Below, piece after piece: positions 46,034-53,521 of a stretch of 64,000 bases of DNA; within the stretch, counting starts at the first letter, position 1; each line of letters opens with the position of its first letter. The stretch is from positions 411,777 through 475,776 of the forward strand of contig CADEFT010000001.1 in assembly GCA_902826685.1 (NCBI GenBank), in the 5' to 3' direction. Source of the stretch: an uncultured Acidobacteriota bacterium (GTDB lineage Bacteria; Acidobacteriota; Terriglobia; Bryobacterales; Bryobacteraceae). A program made the translations under genes and the position numbers. The notes under the pieces were generated by a model. The model did not search any database. It was not told the DNA's origin and saw only the letters and a program-made list of their open reading frames with translations.

Positions 46034-47451
46034 AGTTTGCAGGTGAAGTTGGCGGCGTCGTAGATGCTGCCGCTCCCCTTATACACAGCCCGCCGGGGGA
46101 ACGGGCAAAGAGGACGCGTCATCTCAACGCCGCCGCGTTCGTTGACTTTGGCGGCGGTGATGGATTCAGGCGCTTCATTGTGCTCGCGCCAGCGTTCGAG
46201 CGCGGCGAGGGCGTGGAACTGATTGGGGCCGGTGCCGCCGCCGCAATGCGCCATTCCGGGCACCATAAACAGACGCAGCCATCCCTCCTGATTGGCGCCC
46301 ATGCGATTCAGGACGGACTCATAGTAAGAGATGGTGTTGAACGCCGAGATCGCGCCGCCGGAGCCTCCGTCGCTCCACCCGTGATAGACGAGAAGCTTGC
46401 CGCCGCGCGCTTTGAACCTGGCCAGGTCGGGGTTGACGGCGTGGATCTCCTTCCCATGAACCAGCGCGCGTTCGATGTCCTTTTCCAAATCGAAATCATG
46501 CCAATCCCAGGCCGGGTTTTGATTGGCGAGGTAGCGGAACATATCGATGTCCATGCCGCCGGGTTCGGTGGCGCGGCCAGGCACGAGCCAGCCGAGCTCT
46601 CCACCAAAGGGCAGGCGCGGGTAGAGAAGTTCGCCAGTGGATTTTCGCGTATCGGTGTAGGCGGCGTTGACCGTTTCCAGTTGTTGCGGGGTGAGGCAAC
46701 TGGCGGTTTCAGGACCGCTGCACTTGAGGGCGCTTGCGTCGAAGCGGCAGTCGCGCGGGTCTTCGAGCAGGCGGTCCTTGACGCCGTCGCTCGCGTCGCA
46801 TTTGTCGAGCACCGCGTCGTTGAGCAACTTGAGCTTTTCGGGGGGAAGCGCGTGCTGGGGCGACTTGAGGGCGGTCAACAGCAGGCGCATGCGCCACGCG
46901 CAAAGGTGGATCTGATTGTTGGCGGGCGCGCCGGCGACGATGCCGTCGAAGTCTTCCGGGTAGCGCTGCGCCGACATCAGGCCTTGGCGTCCGCCGGTAG
47001 AACAGCCCTCCCAATAGGACAGGCGCGGGGCGCGTCCATAGAAGGCCGCGATCAACGCCTTTGCTTCCACGGCGGTTTCGTGGACCGCGCGATAAGCGAA
47101 GTCGGCGACCTTCTCCGGGTGGCCAAGGGCAAAACTACCGCTGCCGCCGGAGTGGCCGGTGTCGGTGGAGGCGGTGGCATAACCCTCGCGAACGGCCTTT
47201 GTCATCCCGGCGGAGTTGACGCTGCCGACGAAGCCTCCACCGCCTTCCATGAGGAACTTGCCGTTCCAGGCGGCGGCAGGCGGCAGCCAGACTTCAGATT
47301 TGATTTCCGAACCGGACGTTGGGCGAAGAGTGATCGAAACCCGGCAGTGAGTTGGAGTTTGCGTGGCCGCCGTCGCGGCTCGCACGCGCGCCATGTCCGC
47401 GCAAGGGGTCTGGGCCGATAGCGGAAGGGCGAGCAGGAGCAGGAGGCGCAT
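46027..47451 (-). CDS. Tannase/feruloyl-esterase-family alpha/beta hydrolase, second copy
   Basis: 474 residues from the ATG at 47451. The frame is open much further upstream, but only this start gives a signal peptide (M-R-L-L-L-L-L-A-L-P-L-S-A-Q). Nucleophile Ser151 in G-C-S-T-G-G-R-Q-G, an Asp in Y-H-G-W-S-D, and a His in G-M-A-H-C-G-G-G form the triad. It shares the family features of the gene at 33512-35047 (C-S-T-G-G-R-Q-G, P-G-x-x-H-C) but is a divergent paralogue. A periplasmic esterase on aromatic esters is likely. No clear ribosome site precedes it; the 3' end overlaps yoeB. Confidence 0.85.
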   Translation of the reverse strand: MRLLLLLALPLSAQTPCADMARVRAATAATQTPTHCRVSITLRPTSGSEIKSEVWLPPAAAWNGKFLMEGGGGFVGSVNSAGMTKAVREGYATASTDTGHSGGSGSFALGHPEKVADFAYRAVHETAVEAKALIAAFYGRAPRLSYWEGCSTGGRQGLMSAQRYPEDFDGIVAGAPANNQIHLCAWRMRLLLTALKSPQHALPPEKLKLLNDAVLDKCDASDGVKDRLLEDPRDCRFDASALKCSGPETASCLTPQQLETVNAAYTDTRKSTGELLYPRLPFGGELGWLVPGRATEPGGMDIDMFRYLANQNPAWDWHDFDLEKDIERALVHGKEIHAVNPDLARFKARGGKLLVYHGWSDGGSGGAISAFNTISYYESVLNRMGANQEGWLRLFMVPGMAHCGGGTGPNQFHALAALERWREHNEAPESITAAKVNERGGVEMTRPLCPFPRRAVYKGSGSIYDAANFTCKLQ

Positions 47452-47511
47452 GCACACAGCGTACTGCGTTCCACTGCCTGGCGGTTGGAGCGTCCATGAG
47501 GGCATTGCGTC

Positions 47512-47535
47512 TATAATCCACCAGGGGAGTTCTAT
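47512..47535 (+). promoter_or_regulatory. Perfect -10 box and ribosome site of the Ldh2-type gene
   Basis: TATAAT at 47512-47517 and AGGGGAG at 47523-47529 stand before a TTG start at 47536. No good -35 lies 16-18 bases upstream (TTGGAG is 21 bases away). The leader is about 12 bases long. Confidence 0.5.
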
Positions 47536-48582
47536 TTGCTCATTTTTCAGCCATCGCATTTGACCGAGATCACGGCGTCGATTTTCGCCGCCTATGGCGT
47601 GCCTTCCGATCAGGCTGGGATCGTGGCGCGATCGCTGGTAAAGGCCAACCTCGCCGGTCACGATTCGCACGGCGTCATTCGAATCAAGGAGTACGTCGAG
47701 TATCTGGACCGCCATGACGTGGAGCCGCGGGCGGAGCTTCACGTGGTCAAGGACGCCGGTCCGATTCTTCAGCTTGCGGGCAATTTCGGTTTCGGCCAGG
47801 TGCTGGGCGCGCTGGCCATGGAAAGGGGCATTGCCAGGGCGCGCGAACACGGCTTCTGCCTCATGGGGCTCAATCGCAGCGGGCATTTGGGGCGCATCGG
47901 CGAGTGGCCGGAAATGGCGGTGGCGGCGGGCCTGGTGTCGATTCACTTCGTCAATACGCATGGCGGGGGCAAGATCGTGGCTCCGTTTGGCGGCGCCGAG
48001 CGGCGCATGTCCGCCAATCCGTTCGCGGCGGGGGTGCCGGTGCCGGGGCGGCCGCCGGTGCTGATCGACATCTCCACTTCGGCGATCGCGGGCGGAAAGG
48101 TCCACGTCGCTTACAACAAGGGCGGCTCGATCGCCGATGGCTGTGTGATCGACCGCAACGGCCAGGTCACCACCGATCCTTCCGACTTCATGCACGGCCT
48201 GGGCGCGCTGCTGAACTTCGGCGGTCACAAGGGCTACGCGGTGGGGTTTCTGTGCGACATTCTCGCGGGCGCGCTTACTGGAGCACCCTGCAGCCATCCC
48301 GATATCAAGCGCGTCGCCAACGCGATGTTCAGCGTGATTCTCGATCCGGCGCAGTTCGCCGATCCATCCGCGTTCTACGCCGAGGCCACGCGGTATATCG
48401 ACTATCTCAAAGCCTCCCCTCCGCGGCCGGGCTTCGATGAAGTGCTGTATCCGGGCGAGCCTGAGGCGCGGGCGGAAGAGTACCGGTCGAGGAACGGCAT
48501 CCAACTCGACGCCACGACGTGGAACGAGATTGCGGAGACCGGCGCGCGCTTCGGGTTGAGCTGGGATCTGGCGAAGGGATGA
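47536..48582 (+). CDS. Ldh2-family (malate/L-lactate/ureidoglycolate-type) NAD(P)-dependent dehydrogenase
   Basis: 348 residues from the TTG at 47536, chosen for the ribosome site. The N-terminus A-G-H-D-S-H-G-V-I-R carries the catalytic His motif of the Ldh_2 fold, and G-F-G-Q-V-L-G and N-T-H-G-G-G-K-I-V-A-P-F-G-G are NAD(P)-binding landmarks. The C-terminal region P-G-E-P-E-A-R-A-E-E-Y matches family ends. It oxidises an alpha-hydroxy acid; malate, sulfolactate, ureidoglycolate and 2,3-diketogulonate are known family substrates. It overlaps the mutarotase-like gene by ATGA, so a sugar acid substrate is plausible. Confidence 0.88.
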   Translation: MLIFQPSHLTEITASIFAAYGVPSDQAGIVARSLVKANLAGHDSHGVIRIKEYVEYLDRHDVEPRAELHVVKDAGPILQLAGNFGFGQVLGALAMERGIARAREHGFCLMGLNRSGHLGRIGEWPEMAVAAGLVSIHFVNTHGGGKIVAPFGGAERRMSANPFAAGVPVPGRPPVLIDISTSAIAGGKVHVAYNKGGSIADGCVIDRNGQVTTDPSDFMHGLGALLNFGGHKGYAVGFLCDILAGALTGAPCSHPDIKRVANAMFSVILDPAQFADPSAFYAEATRYIDYLKASPPRPGFDEVLYPGEPEARAEEYRSRNGIQLDATTWNEIAETGARFGLSWDLAKG

Positions 48583-49760
48583 ATGTGGCGATGCTCCTGG
48601 CGATTCTGACAGCGCTGTGCCTGGGACAAAGCCGGCCGCCCACGGCCACCGATGGCGTGTTTCAAGGCCGCAAGGCGTGGATTCTCGAGAACGGGCTGAT
48701 TCGCGTCAGCGTCCTGGCGGGCGGCGGGCATATCGGGGAAGCGCGGCTCACTACCGGCGATCCAAAGAAGGATCTGAACCCGATGCGCGTGCCGCATTAT
48801 CCGACCATCGACCCGCATGCCTACGACCCGGCGCGGCACGATGCGATCTACGGCGATAACGCCGCACGCTGGCTGATGAGCGGATACATGGGGCACCTGG
48901 TTTGCTTTCCCAGCTACGGGCCGCCTTCGGAAGCGGAAGCGAAGGCGGGCCTGGGCGGCCATGGCGAGGCTCCGATTTCGGAGTGGAAGAAGATGGCGAT
49001 CGAGACCAGGGGCGAGGCGATCGTTCTGCGGTATGGCGCCGATTTAAAGAAGACGCAGTTCCGGATGGAGCGCGCCATCACGCTCGGCCGCAACAGCCGG
49101 CATATCCGCGTCGAGGAGTGGGTGGAGAACCTGGCTCCGTTCGACCGGCCCATCAATTGGATGCAGCATGCAACCTTCGGTCCGCCGTTTGCGGAGCCTG
49201 GCAAGACGGCGATGGATGTATCGGCGACGCGCGGGCACGTTTCGGGCGGACGCGTTGCTTCGTTGGTGCCGGAATCGGACGTTTATTGGCCGCGCGGCCA
49301 GACCGCGGATGGCCAGCAGGCCGACCTGCGCGTGTTTCAGCCCAAGGCAAATTCGGGCGTCTATTACACGATGCGCACCGATCCGGCGCGAGCCGAGCAG
49401 TTTTTCAGCATGTACCATCCTGGATTTCGCGTGCTGATCGGCTATGTCTTTCCGGCGGCGGACAATCCCTGGATCGCCGATTGGCAGGAGAATCGCAGTT
49501 CGAAGGCGCGCCCGTGGAACGGGCAGGTGATTGCGCGTGGCATCGAGTTCGGCAGTTCGCCGTTCGATGAAGGGCTGCGCAAAAGCGTACAGAGGGGGTC
49601 GTTCCTGGGCGCGCCGGCGTACCGCTGGATCGGCGCGCGCGAGCGGCTGCGGACGGAATGGACTCTGGGTCTGTTTGAGATCCCGGAAGGTTTCGCTGGC
49701 GTGAAGGATTTGCGGCTGGCGAACGGGGCGCCGGTGATGACGCCGCGTAACGGACGATGA
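48579..49760 (+). CDS. Secreted mutarotase-like (galactose-mutarotase fold) protein, DUF4432/DUF5107-like
   Basis: 393 residues from the ATG at 48579 overlapping the dehydrogenase stop. Leader M-N-V-A-M-L-L-A-I-L-T-A-L-C-L-G. Features include L-E-N-G-L-I-R-V-S-V-L-A-G-G-G-H-I-G, E-E-W-V-E-N-L-A-P-F-D-R-P-I-N-W-M-Q-H-A-T-F and G-F-R-V-L-I-G-Y-V-F. These suggest a beta-sandwich of the aldose-1-epimerase superfamily. Family assignment is by resemblance and no active-site residues can be named. Neighbouring an Ldh2 enzyme, it may process a sugar or sugar acid. Confidence 0.6.
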   Translation: MNVAMLLAILTALCLGQSRPPTATDGVFQGRKAWILENGLIRVSVLAGGGHIGEARLTTGDPKKDLNPMRVPHYPTIDPHAYDPARHDAIYGDNAARWLMSGYMGHLVCFPSYGPPSEAEAKAGLGGHGEAPISEWKKMAIETRGEAIVLRYGADLKKTQFRMERAITLGRNSRHIRVEEWVENLAPFDRPINWMQHATFGPPFAEPGKTAMDVSATRGHVSGGRVASLVPESDVYWPRGQTADGQQADLRVFQPKANSGVYYTMRTDPARAEQFFSMYHPGFRVLIGYVFPAADNPWIADWQENRSSKARPWNGQVIARGIEFGSSPFDEGLRKSVQRGSFLGAPAYRWIGARERLRTEWTLGLFEIPEGFAGVKDLRLANGAPVMTPRNGR

Positions 49761-50089
49761 GAACAACGCTGGGCGTCCTCTTTCTCGCGTTGCAGGTGAC
49801 GCTGGTGCTGGCGAGCCGGAGGGGCGAAGAGCGCTATTTCTGCTGGGCTCCGCACACGGCGCAGGTCCGGTTTTCGGCTGAAGTGGAGGTCGGTGACCGC
49901 AGTCTCACTCCGGCCGAGGTGCAGCGCCGCTATCGTCTCCATAGCGCGGGCTGGGAGGCGCACTCGGCCGCCAACCTGATCGACACCATCGAGCGGTATG
50001 AGAGTACGCTTGGGCGCGGCGATCGGGCTCGCGTGCGATTGAGTTATCGCGTCAACGGCCATGAAGAGCGCCGGTGGAATTGGCCTTGA
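49757..50089 (+). CDS. Small exported or membrane protein, function unknown
   Basis: 110 residues from the ATG overlapping the preceding stop. N-terminal hydrophobic segment (M-R-T-T-L-G-V-L-F-L-A-L-Q-V-T-L-V-L-A) then a mixed soluble part with E-R-Y-F-C-W-A-P-H and R-S-L-T-P-A-E-V-Q-R-R-Y. It overlaps the next membrane-protein gene by 16 bp. No family recognised; the E-R-Y-F-C-W-A-P-H phrase occurs in some proteins next to HTTM genes. Confidence 0.6.
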   Translation: MRTTLGVLFLALQVTLVLASRRGEERYFCWAPHTAQVRFSAEVEVGDRSLTPAEVQRRYRLHSAGWEAHSAANLIDTIERYESTLGRGDRARVRLSYRVNGHEERRWNWP

Positions 50090-51000
50090 GGCTGGTCCAG
50101 CCGCTTGAGTACCGTGACTTTGCGCTGCCCGAACCACTGGTGTTGATCGCCAAGCTGGTGGCGCTCGCATCGCTGCGGGAGACGCTATTCCCGTTGTTTC
50201 TTCCCTTCGTTCCGATCGGCCGCATGCTGTCGCCGGAGCAATTCGACGTTCTTTCGCGGGTGCTTTGGTGGGCGGGGAATCTGCTGTTGTTCTTCACCGA
50301 TGCCTCGCGTACTGCGTGCCTGCTGCTGGGGTCCCTGTGGATTTCCGGGCTGCTGGCCTGCCAGCCCTGCCATTCGGTGGCGCATACCTACGTGGGCTGC
50401 CTGTTTCTGGTGCTGGCGGCGGGTGACCGGCGGTGCGGCCCGCGGCTTGTGCGGGCGCAACTGGTGATACTCTACGCGGCGGCGGGCCTGCACAAGGCGC
50501 TCGATGCGGACTGGTGGAACGGCCGCTACTTCGAGACTCTAATGATGGAGCGGCACCAGGTGGAGATTTACTCCAAGGCGGCGGCGCTTCTGCCTCCCAT
50601 GATACTCTCCAAGTTGTTCGGCATCGCCGCGGTGCTGACGCAACTGGCGCTGGCCGTACTACTGGCAGTACCGCGATGGCACGCCGCGGGCGTCGCGACG
50701 GGCGTGCTGTTCCACGGTTCGATGGTGATCCTACTCGGTACGACCTTCGGCCCGTTCTTCGTGGCGATTCTGGCGACCTATCTCGCGTTCGTGCGGTTGC
50801 CGGAGCGGTTGCCCGCGGCGGTGCCCTTCGCGGCGGCTTTTCCGTTGATGTCGTCGTTTGGCGGCGGAATGGTGCGAACCGCGGCGATCGCCGTGGTGAT
50901 GGCGGCCGCGGTTTGGATCCTCTGGCGAAAGCCTACATCTCCAGATAGCGCCGCAGATCGTCCGGCCGGAAGCAGTGCGCGTAAGCCGTCTCGCGCGTGA
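50074..51000 (+). CDS. HTTM-like integral membrane protein
   Basis: 308 residues from the GTG at 50074, with AAGAG five bases upstream. Seven or more hydrophobic segments (for example L-V-L-I-A-K-L-V-A-L-A, L-W-W-A-G-N-L-L-L-F-F, V-L-T-Q-L-A-L-A-V-L-L-A-V and A-A-I-A-V-V-M-A-A-A-V-W-I-L). An H-T-Y-V-G and Y-A-A-A-G-L-H-K-A-L stretch resemble the HTTM domain, whose vitamin-K-dependent carboxylase relatives sit in membranes. Function unknown in bacteria. Its last 68 bases overlap the convergent pilT gene. Confidence 0.65.
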   Translation: MELALRLVQPLEYRDFALPEPLVLIAKLVALASLRETLFPLFLPFVPIGRMLSPEQFDVLSRVLWWAGNLLLFFTDASRTACLLLGSLWISGLLACQPCHSVAHTYVGCLFLVLAAGDRRCGPRLVRAQLVILYAAAGLHKALDADWWNGRYFETLMMERHQVEIYSKAAALLPPMILSKLFGIAAVLTQLALAVLLAVPRWHAAGVATGVLFHGSMVILLGTTFGPFFVAILATYLAFVRLPERLPAAVPFAAAFPLMSSFGGGMVRTAAIAVVMAAAVWILWRKPTSPDSAADRPAGSSARKPSRA

Positions 51001-52087
51001 TGCGGCCGAGCCGTGCCATCTCCGCTAGCGACTGCTCCATGGTGATCATGCCTTCGGCGCGGCCGGTGGAGATCTGCGAGTAGAGCTGATGGTCTTCCCC
51101 TTTGCGGATCAGGCTGCGCACGGCGTGCGTGCCCATCATGATTTCCACCACCGGATGGCGGCGCAGACCGTCGGCCGAGGGAAGAAGCTGCTGCGCGATG
51201 ACGGCCAGCAGGGCGAGCGAAAGCTGCTGCCGTATCTGCTGCTGGTTGGCGGCGGGGAACGAATCGAGAATTCGCGACACGGCCTGCGAGGTGTCGTTGG
51301 TGTGCAGCGTGGAAAAGACCAGATGGCCGGTTTCGGCGGCGCTGAGGGCGGCGGCGATGGTTTCCGGATCGCGCATCTCGCCGACGGCGATCACGTCGGG
51401 CGTCTGCCGCAGGATGCTGCGCAGGGAACCGGCGAAATCGAGCGCGTCGCGGCCCACCTCGATCTGTTCAATGATCGAGGTGCGATTCACGTGCAGAAAC
51501 TCCACCGGATCCTCGATGGTGACCACATGATCCTGGCGCGTGCGGTTGATCTGATCGACGAAGGCGGCGAGCGTCGAACTTTTCCCGGTGCCGGTGGGTC
51601 CTGTCACCAGCACCAGCCCTTGTCTTCGTTCGGCCAGGCGGGCGAGCGAGGCGGGCAGTTGCAGCGTTTCGAAGGTGGGAATGCGCGCGGGCAGCAGGCG
51701 AATGCTGGCGGCGAGCGTGCCGCGCTGGAAATGCAGGTTGGCGCGGAAGCGCCCGACCGGTTCGCGGCTGAAACAGAAATCGACGGTTCTGTTCCGGGCC
51801 AGATCTTCCTGCTGCTTGACCGATAGCAGGGGCATGAGCAGGTTGCGCGTATCTTCGGCTGAAAGAGCGGGGCTTGAAGCGGGCGAGAGGGCTCCGCCGA
51901 GACGCAGTGTGATGGGCGCGCCGGCGATCACCAGCAGGTCCGAGGCGCCGCGCTGGGCGGCATAGCTCAGCAGCCGGTCGAGCGAAGCGGTGGTCTGCGG
52001 GGTTTCCGTCCGCGCGAGGCGCGATCCCGGCGCGGCTCGATTGAGCTGCGCGACGATCTGTTCCAGCTCCGTGTCGTAGTCCGCCAT
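50933..52087 (-). CDS. pilT: Type IV pilus retraction ATPase PilT
   Basis: 384 residues from the ATG at 52087; the frame is open far upstream but only this part is homologous. Walker A G-P-T-G-T-G-K-S-S, Asp box I-E-D-P-V-E, His box T-G-H-L-V-F-S-T-L-H-T-N-D and the C-terminal A-V-R-S-L-I-R variant of the PilT A-I-R-N-L-I-R-E motif identify it. The N-terminal extension of about 40 residues is typical of longer PilT/PilU. It drives pilus retraction. It is divergent from the DUF1501 gene, 42 bp apart, and overlaps the HTTM-like gene at its 3' end. Confidence 0.93.
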   Translation of the reverse strand: MADYDTELEQIVAQLNRAAPGSRLARTETPQTTASLDRLLSYAAQRGASDLLVIAGAPITLRLGGALSPASSPALSAEDTRNLLMPLLSVKQQEDLARNRTVDFCFSREPVGRFRANLHFQRGTLAASIRLLPARIPTFETLQLPASLARLAERRQGLVLVTGPTGTGKSSTLAAFVDQINRTRQDHVVTIEDPVEFLHVNRTSIIEQIEVGRDALDFAGSLRSILRQTPDVIAVGEMRDPETIAAALSAAETGHLVFSTLHTNDTSQAVSRILDSFPAANQQQIRQQLSLALLAVIAQQLLPSADGLRRHPVVEIMMGTHAVRSLIRKGEDHQLYSQISTGRAEGMITMEQSLAEMARLGRITRETAYAHCFRPDDLRRYLEM

Positions 52088-52129
52088 GCCGTCTCCATTA
52101 TGTATGATGAGGCTGTAGCGAGCCGTATC

Positions 52130-53521
52130 ATGCCATTTTTCACCCGCCGTCAACTTCTGGAACGCACCTGCCTGGGCTTTGGCAGCATGGTTCTGGCCGA
52201 TCTTCTGCGGGGGGCTTCCGTCGCCAACGATTTGAAGCCGCGCTCGACGCACTTTCCCGCCAAGGCGAAGGCGGTGATTCAACTGGTGCAGAATGGCGGG
52301 CCGAGTCAGATGGATCTGTTCGATCCCAAGCCGGAGCTTACGCGCCTGGCGGGCCAGCCGCTGCCGGGCGGGGTCGAGATCCATCAGCCCAACAACGTCA
52401 ATACGCTGCTGCCGGCGCCGTTCGAATTCAAGAAATATGGCCAGTGCGGCATGGACGTGTCGGAGATGCTGCCGCACACCGCGGGCATTGTCGACGAACT
52501 CTGTTTCATTCGCAGCATGCACACCGAGCACAACAACCATTTGGAAGGGTTGAACATGCTGCTGACGTGCAAGATCTTCCCGGGGCGGCCGGTGATGGGG
52601 GCCTGGGTCAGCTACGCGTTGGGGACCGAGAATCAGAGCCTGCCGGCTTACGTGGTGCTGCGCGATCCGGCGGGCTACACCATCGGCGGCAAGCAGCTTT
52701 GGGCCAACGGCTACTTGCCGGCGCTGTATCAGGGCGTGGAGTTCAGCATGAAGGGCGCTCCGGTGCATCATTTGAATCCGCCGGAACCGCAGGCGCCGGG
52801 GGTGCAGCGCGCGACGCTCGATCTGCTGGCGAAGATGAACGAAGGCCACATGTCCGAGCATCCGGGGGAAAGCGAGCTGGAAGCGCGCATCCGCAATTTC
52901 GAGCTGGCGGCGCGGATGCAGCTTGCCGCCGGGGAAGTGCTGGACATTTCGAAAGAAAGCGACGCCACCCGGAAGCTCTACGGCGTGGATCATCCCAAGG
53001 CGGGCAGCTATGGGCTGCGTTGTCTGATGGCGCGGCGGCTGGTGGAACGGGGTGTGCGGTTTGTGCAGGTGACCACCAGTCCCGGCCAGCCGTGGGATCA
53101 CCACAACAGCATCAAGCGCGACATGCACAAGATCGCGACAGAGGTGGACCAGGGCTCGGCGGCGCTGGTGAAGGATCTGGCCAGCCGCGGGCTGCTCGAC
53201 AGCACCATCGTCATGTGGGCGGGCGAGTTCGGGCGGCTGCCTACCACTCAGAACGGCGATGGCCGCGATCACAATCGCAACGCGTTTACGCTGTGGTTTG
53301 CGGGCGGTGGCTTCCGCAAGGGGCTGATCTACGGGGAAACCGATGAGTTCGGCTATAAGTCGGTGGTGAATCGCGTGTCGGTGCCGGATATGATCGCCAC
53401 CGTGCTTGGGCAGTTGGGGCTCGATCATCAGAAGGTGCAATACGAGCATGGCGGGCGGATGGAAACGCCGTCGGATGTGACGGTGACCGGCGCCAAGCCG
53501 GTGAAGGACCTGGTGTCATGA
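52130..53521 (+). CDS. DUF1501 exported protein (sulfatase-fold)
   Basis: 463 residues from the ATG at 52130; an ATG at 52100 in frame is the alternative. Leader with twin arginines (F-F-T-R-R-Q-L-L-E-R-T-C-L-G-F-G). DUF1501 signatures: V-Q-N-G-G-P-S-Q-M-D-L-F-D-P-K-P, I-R-S-M-H-T-E-H-N-N-H, and W-D-H-H-N-S-I-K with G-E-F-G-R-L-P-T-T near the C-terminus. These proteins belong to the alkaline-phosphatase-like superfamily but have no known substrate. It pairs with the DUF1549/DUF1553 gene that overlaps its stop, an arrangement frequent in Planctomycetes and Solibacter. Confidence 0.9.
   Translation: MPFFTRRQLLERTCLGFGSMVLADLLRGASVANDLKPRSTHFPAKAKAVIQLVQNGGPSQMDLFDPKPELTRLAGQPLPGGVEIHQPNNVNTLLPAPFEFKKYGQCGMDVSEMLPHTAGIVDELCFIRSMHTEHNNHLEGLNMLLTCKIFPGRPVMGAWVSYALGTENQSLPAYVVLRDPAGYTIGGKQLWANGYLPALYQGVEFSMKGAPVHHLNPPEPQAPGVQRATLDLLAKMNEGHMSEHPGESELEARIRNFELAARMQLAAGEVLDISKESDATRKLYGVDHPKAGSYGLRCLMARRLVERGVRFVQVTTSPGQPWDHHNSIKRDMHKIATEVDQGSAALVKDLASRGLLDSTIVMWAGEFGRLPTTQNGDGRDHNRNAFTLWFAGGGFRKGLIYGETDEFGYKSVVNRVSVPDMIATVLGQLGLDHQKVQYEHGGRMETPSDVTVTGAKPVKDLVS

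Noticed and set aside
46027..48504. Long minus-strand frame that would extend the esterase to more than 800 residues.
   Set aside because: The region upstream of 47451 lies opposite the dehydrogenase gene, is rich in Arg/His and has no signal peptide or homology; it is a shadow frame.
50933..53449. Extension of pilT upstream over the DUF1501 gene.
   Set aside because: Same-strand frame has PilT homology only from the ATG at 52087; the rest is antisense to DUF1501.
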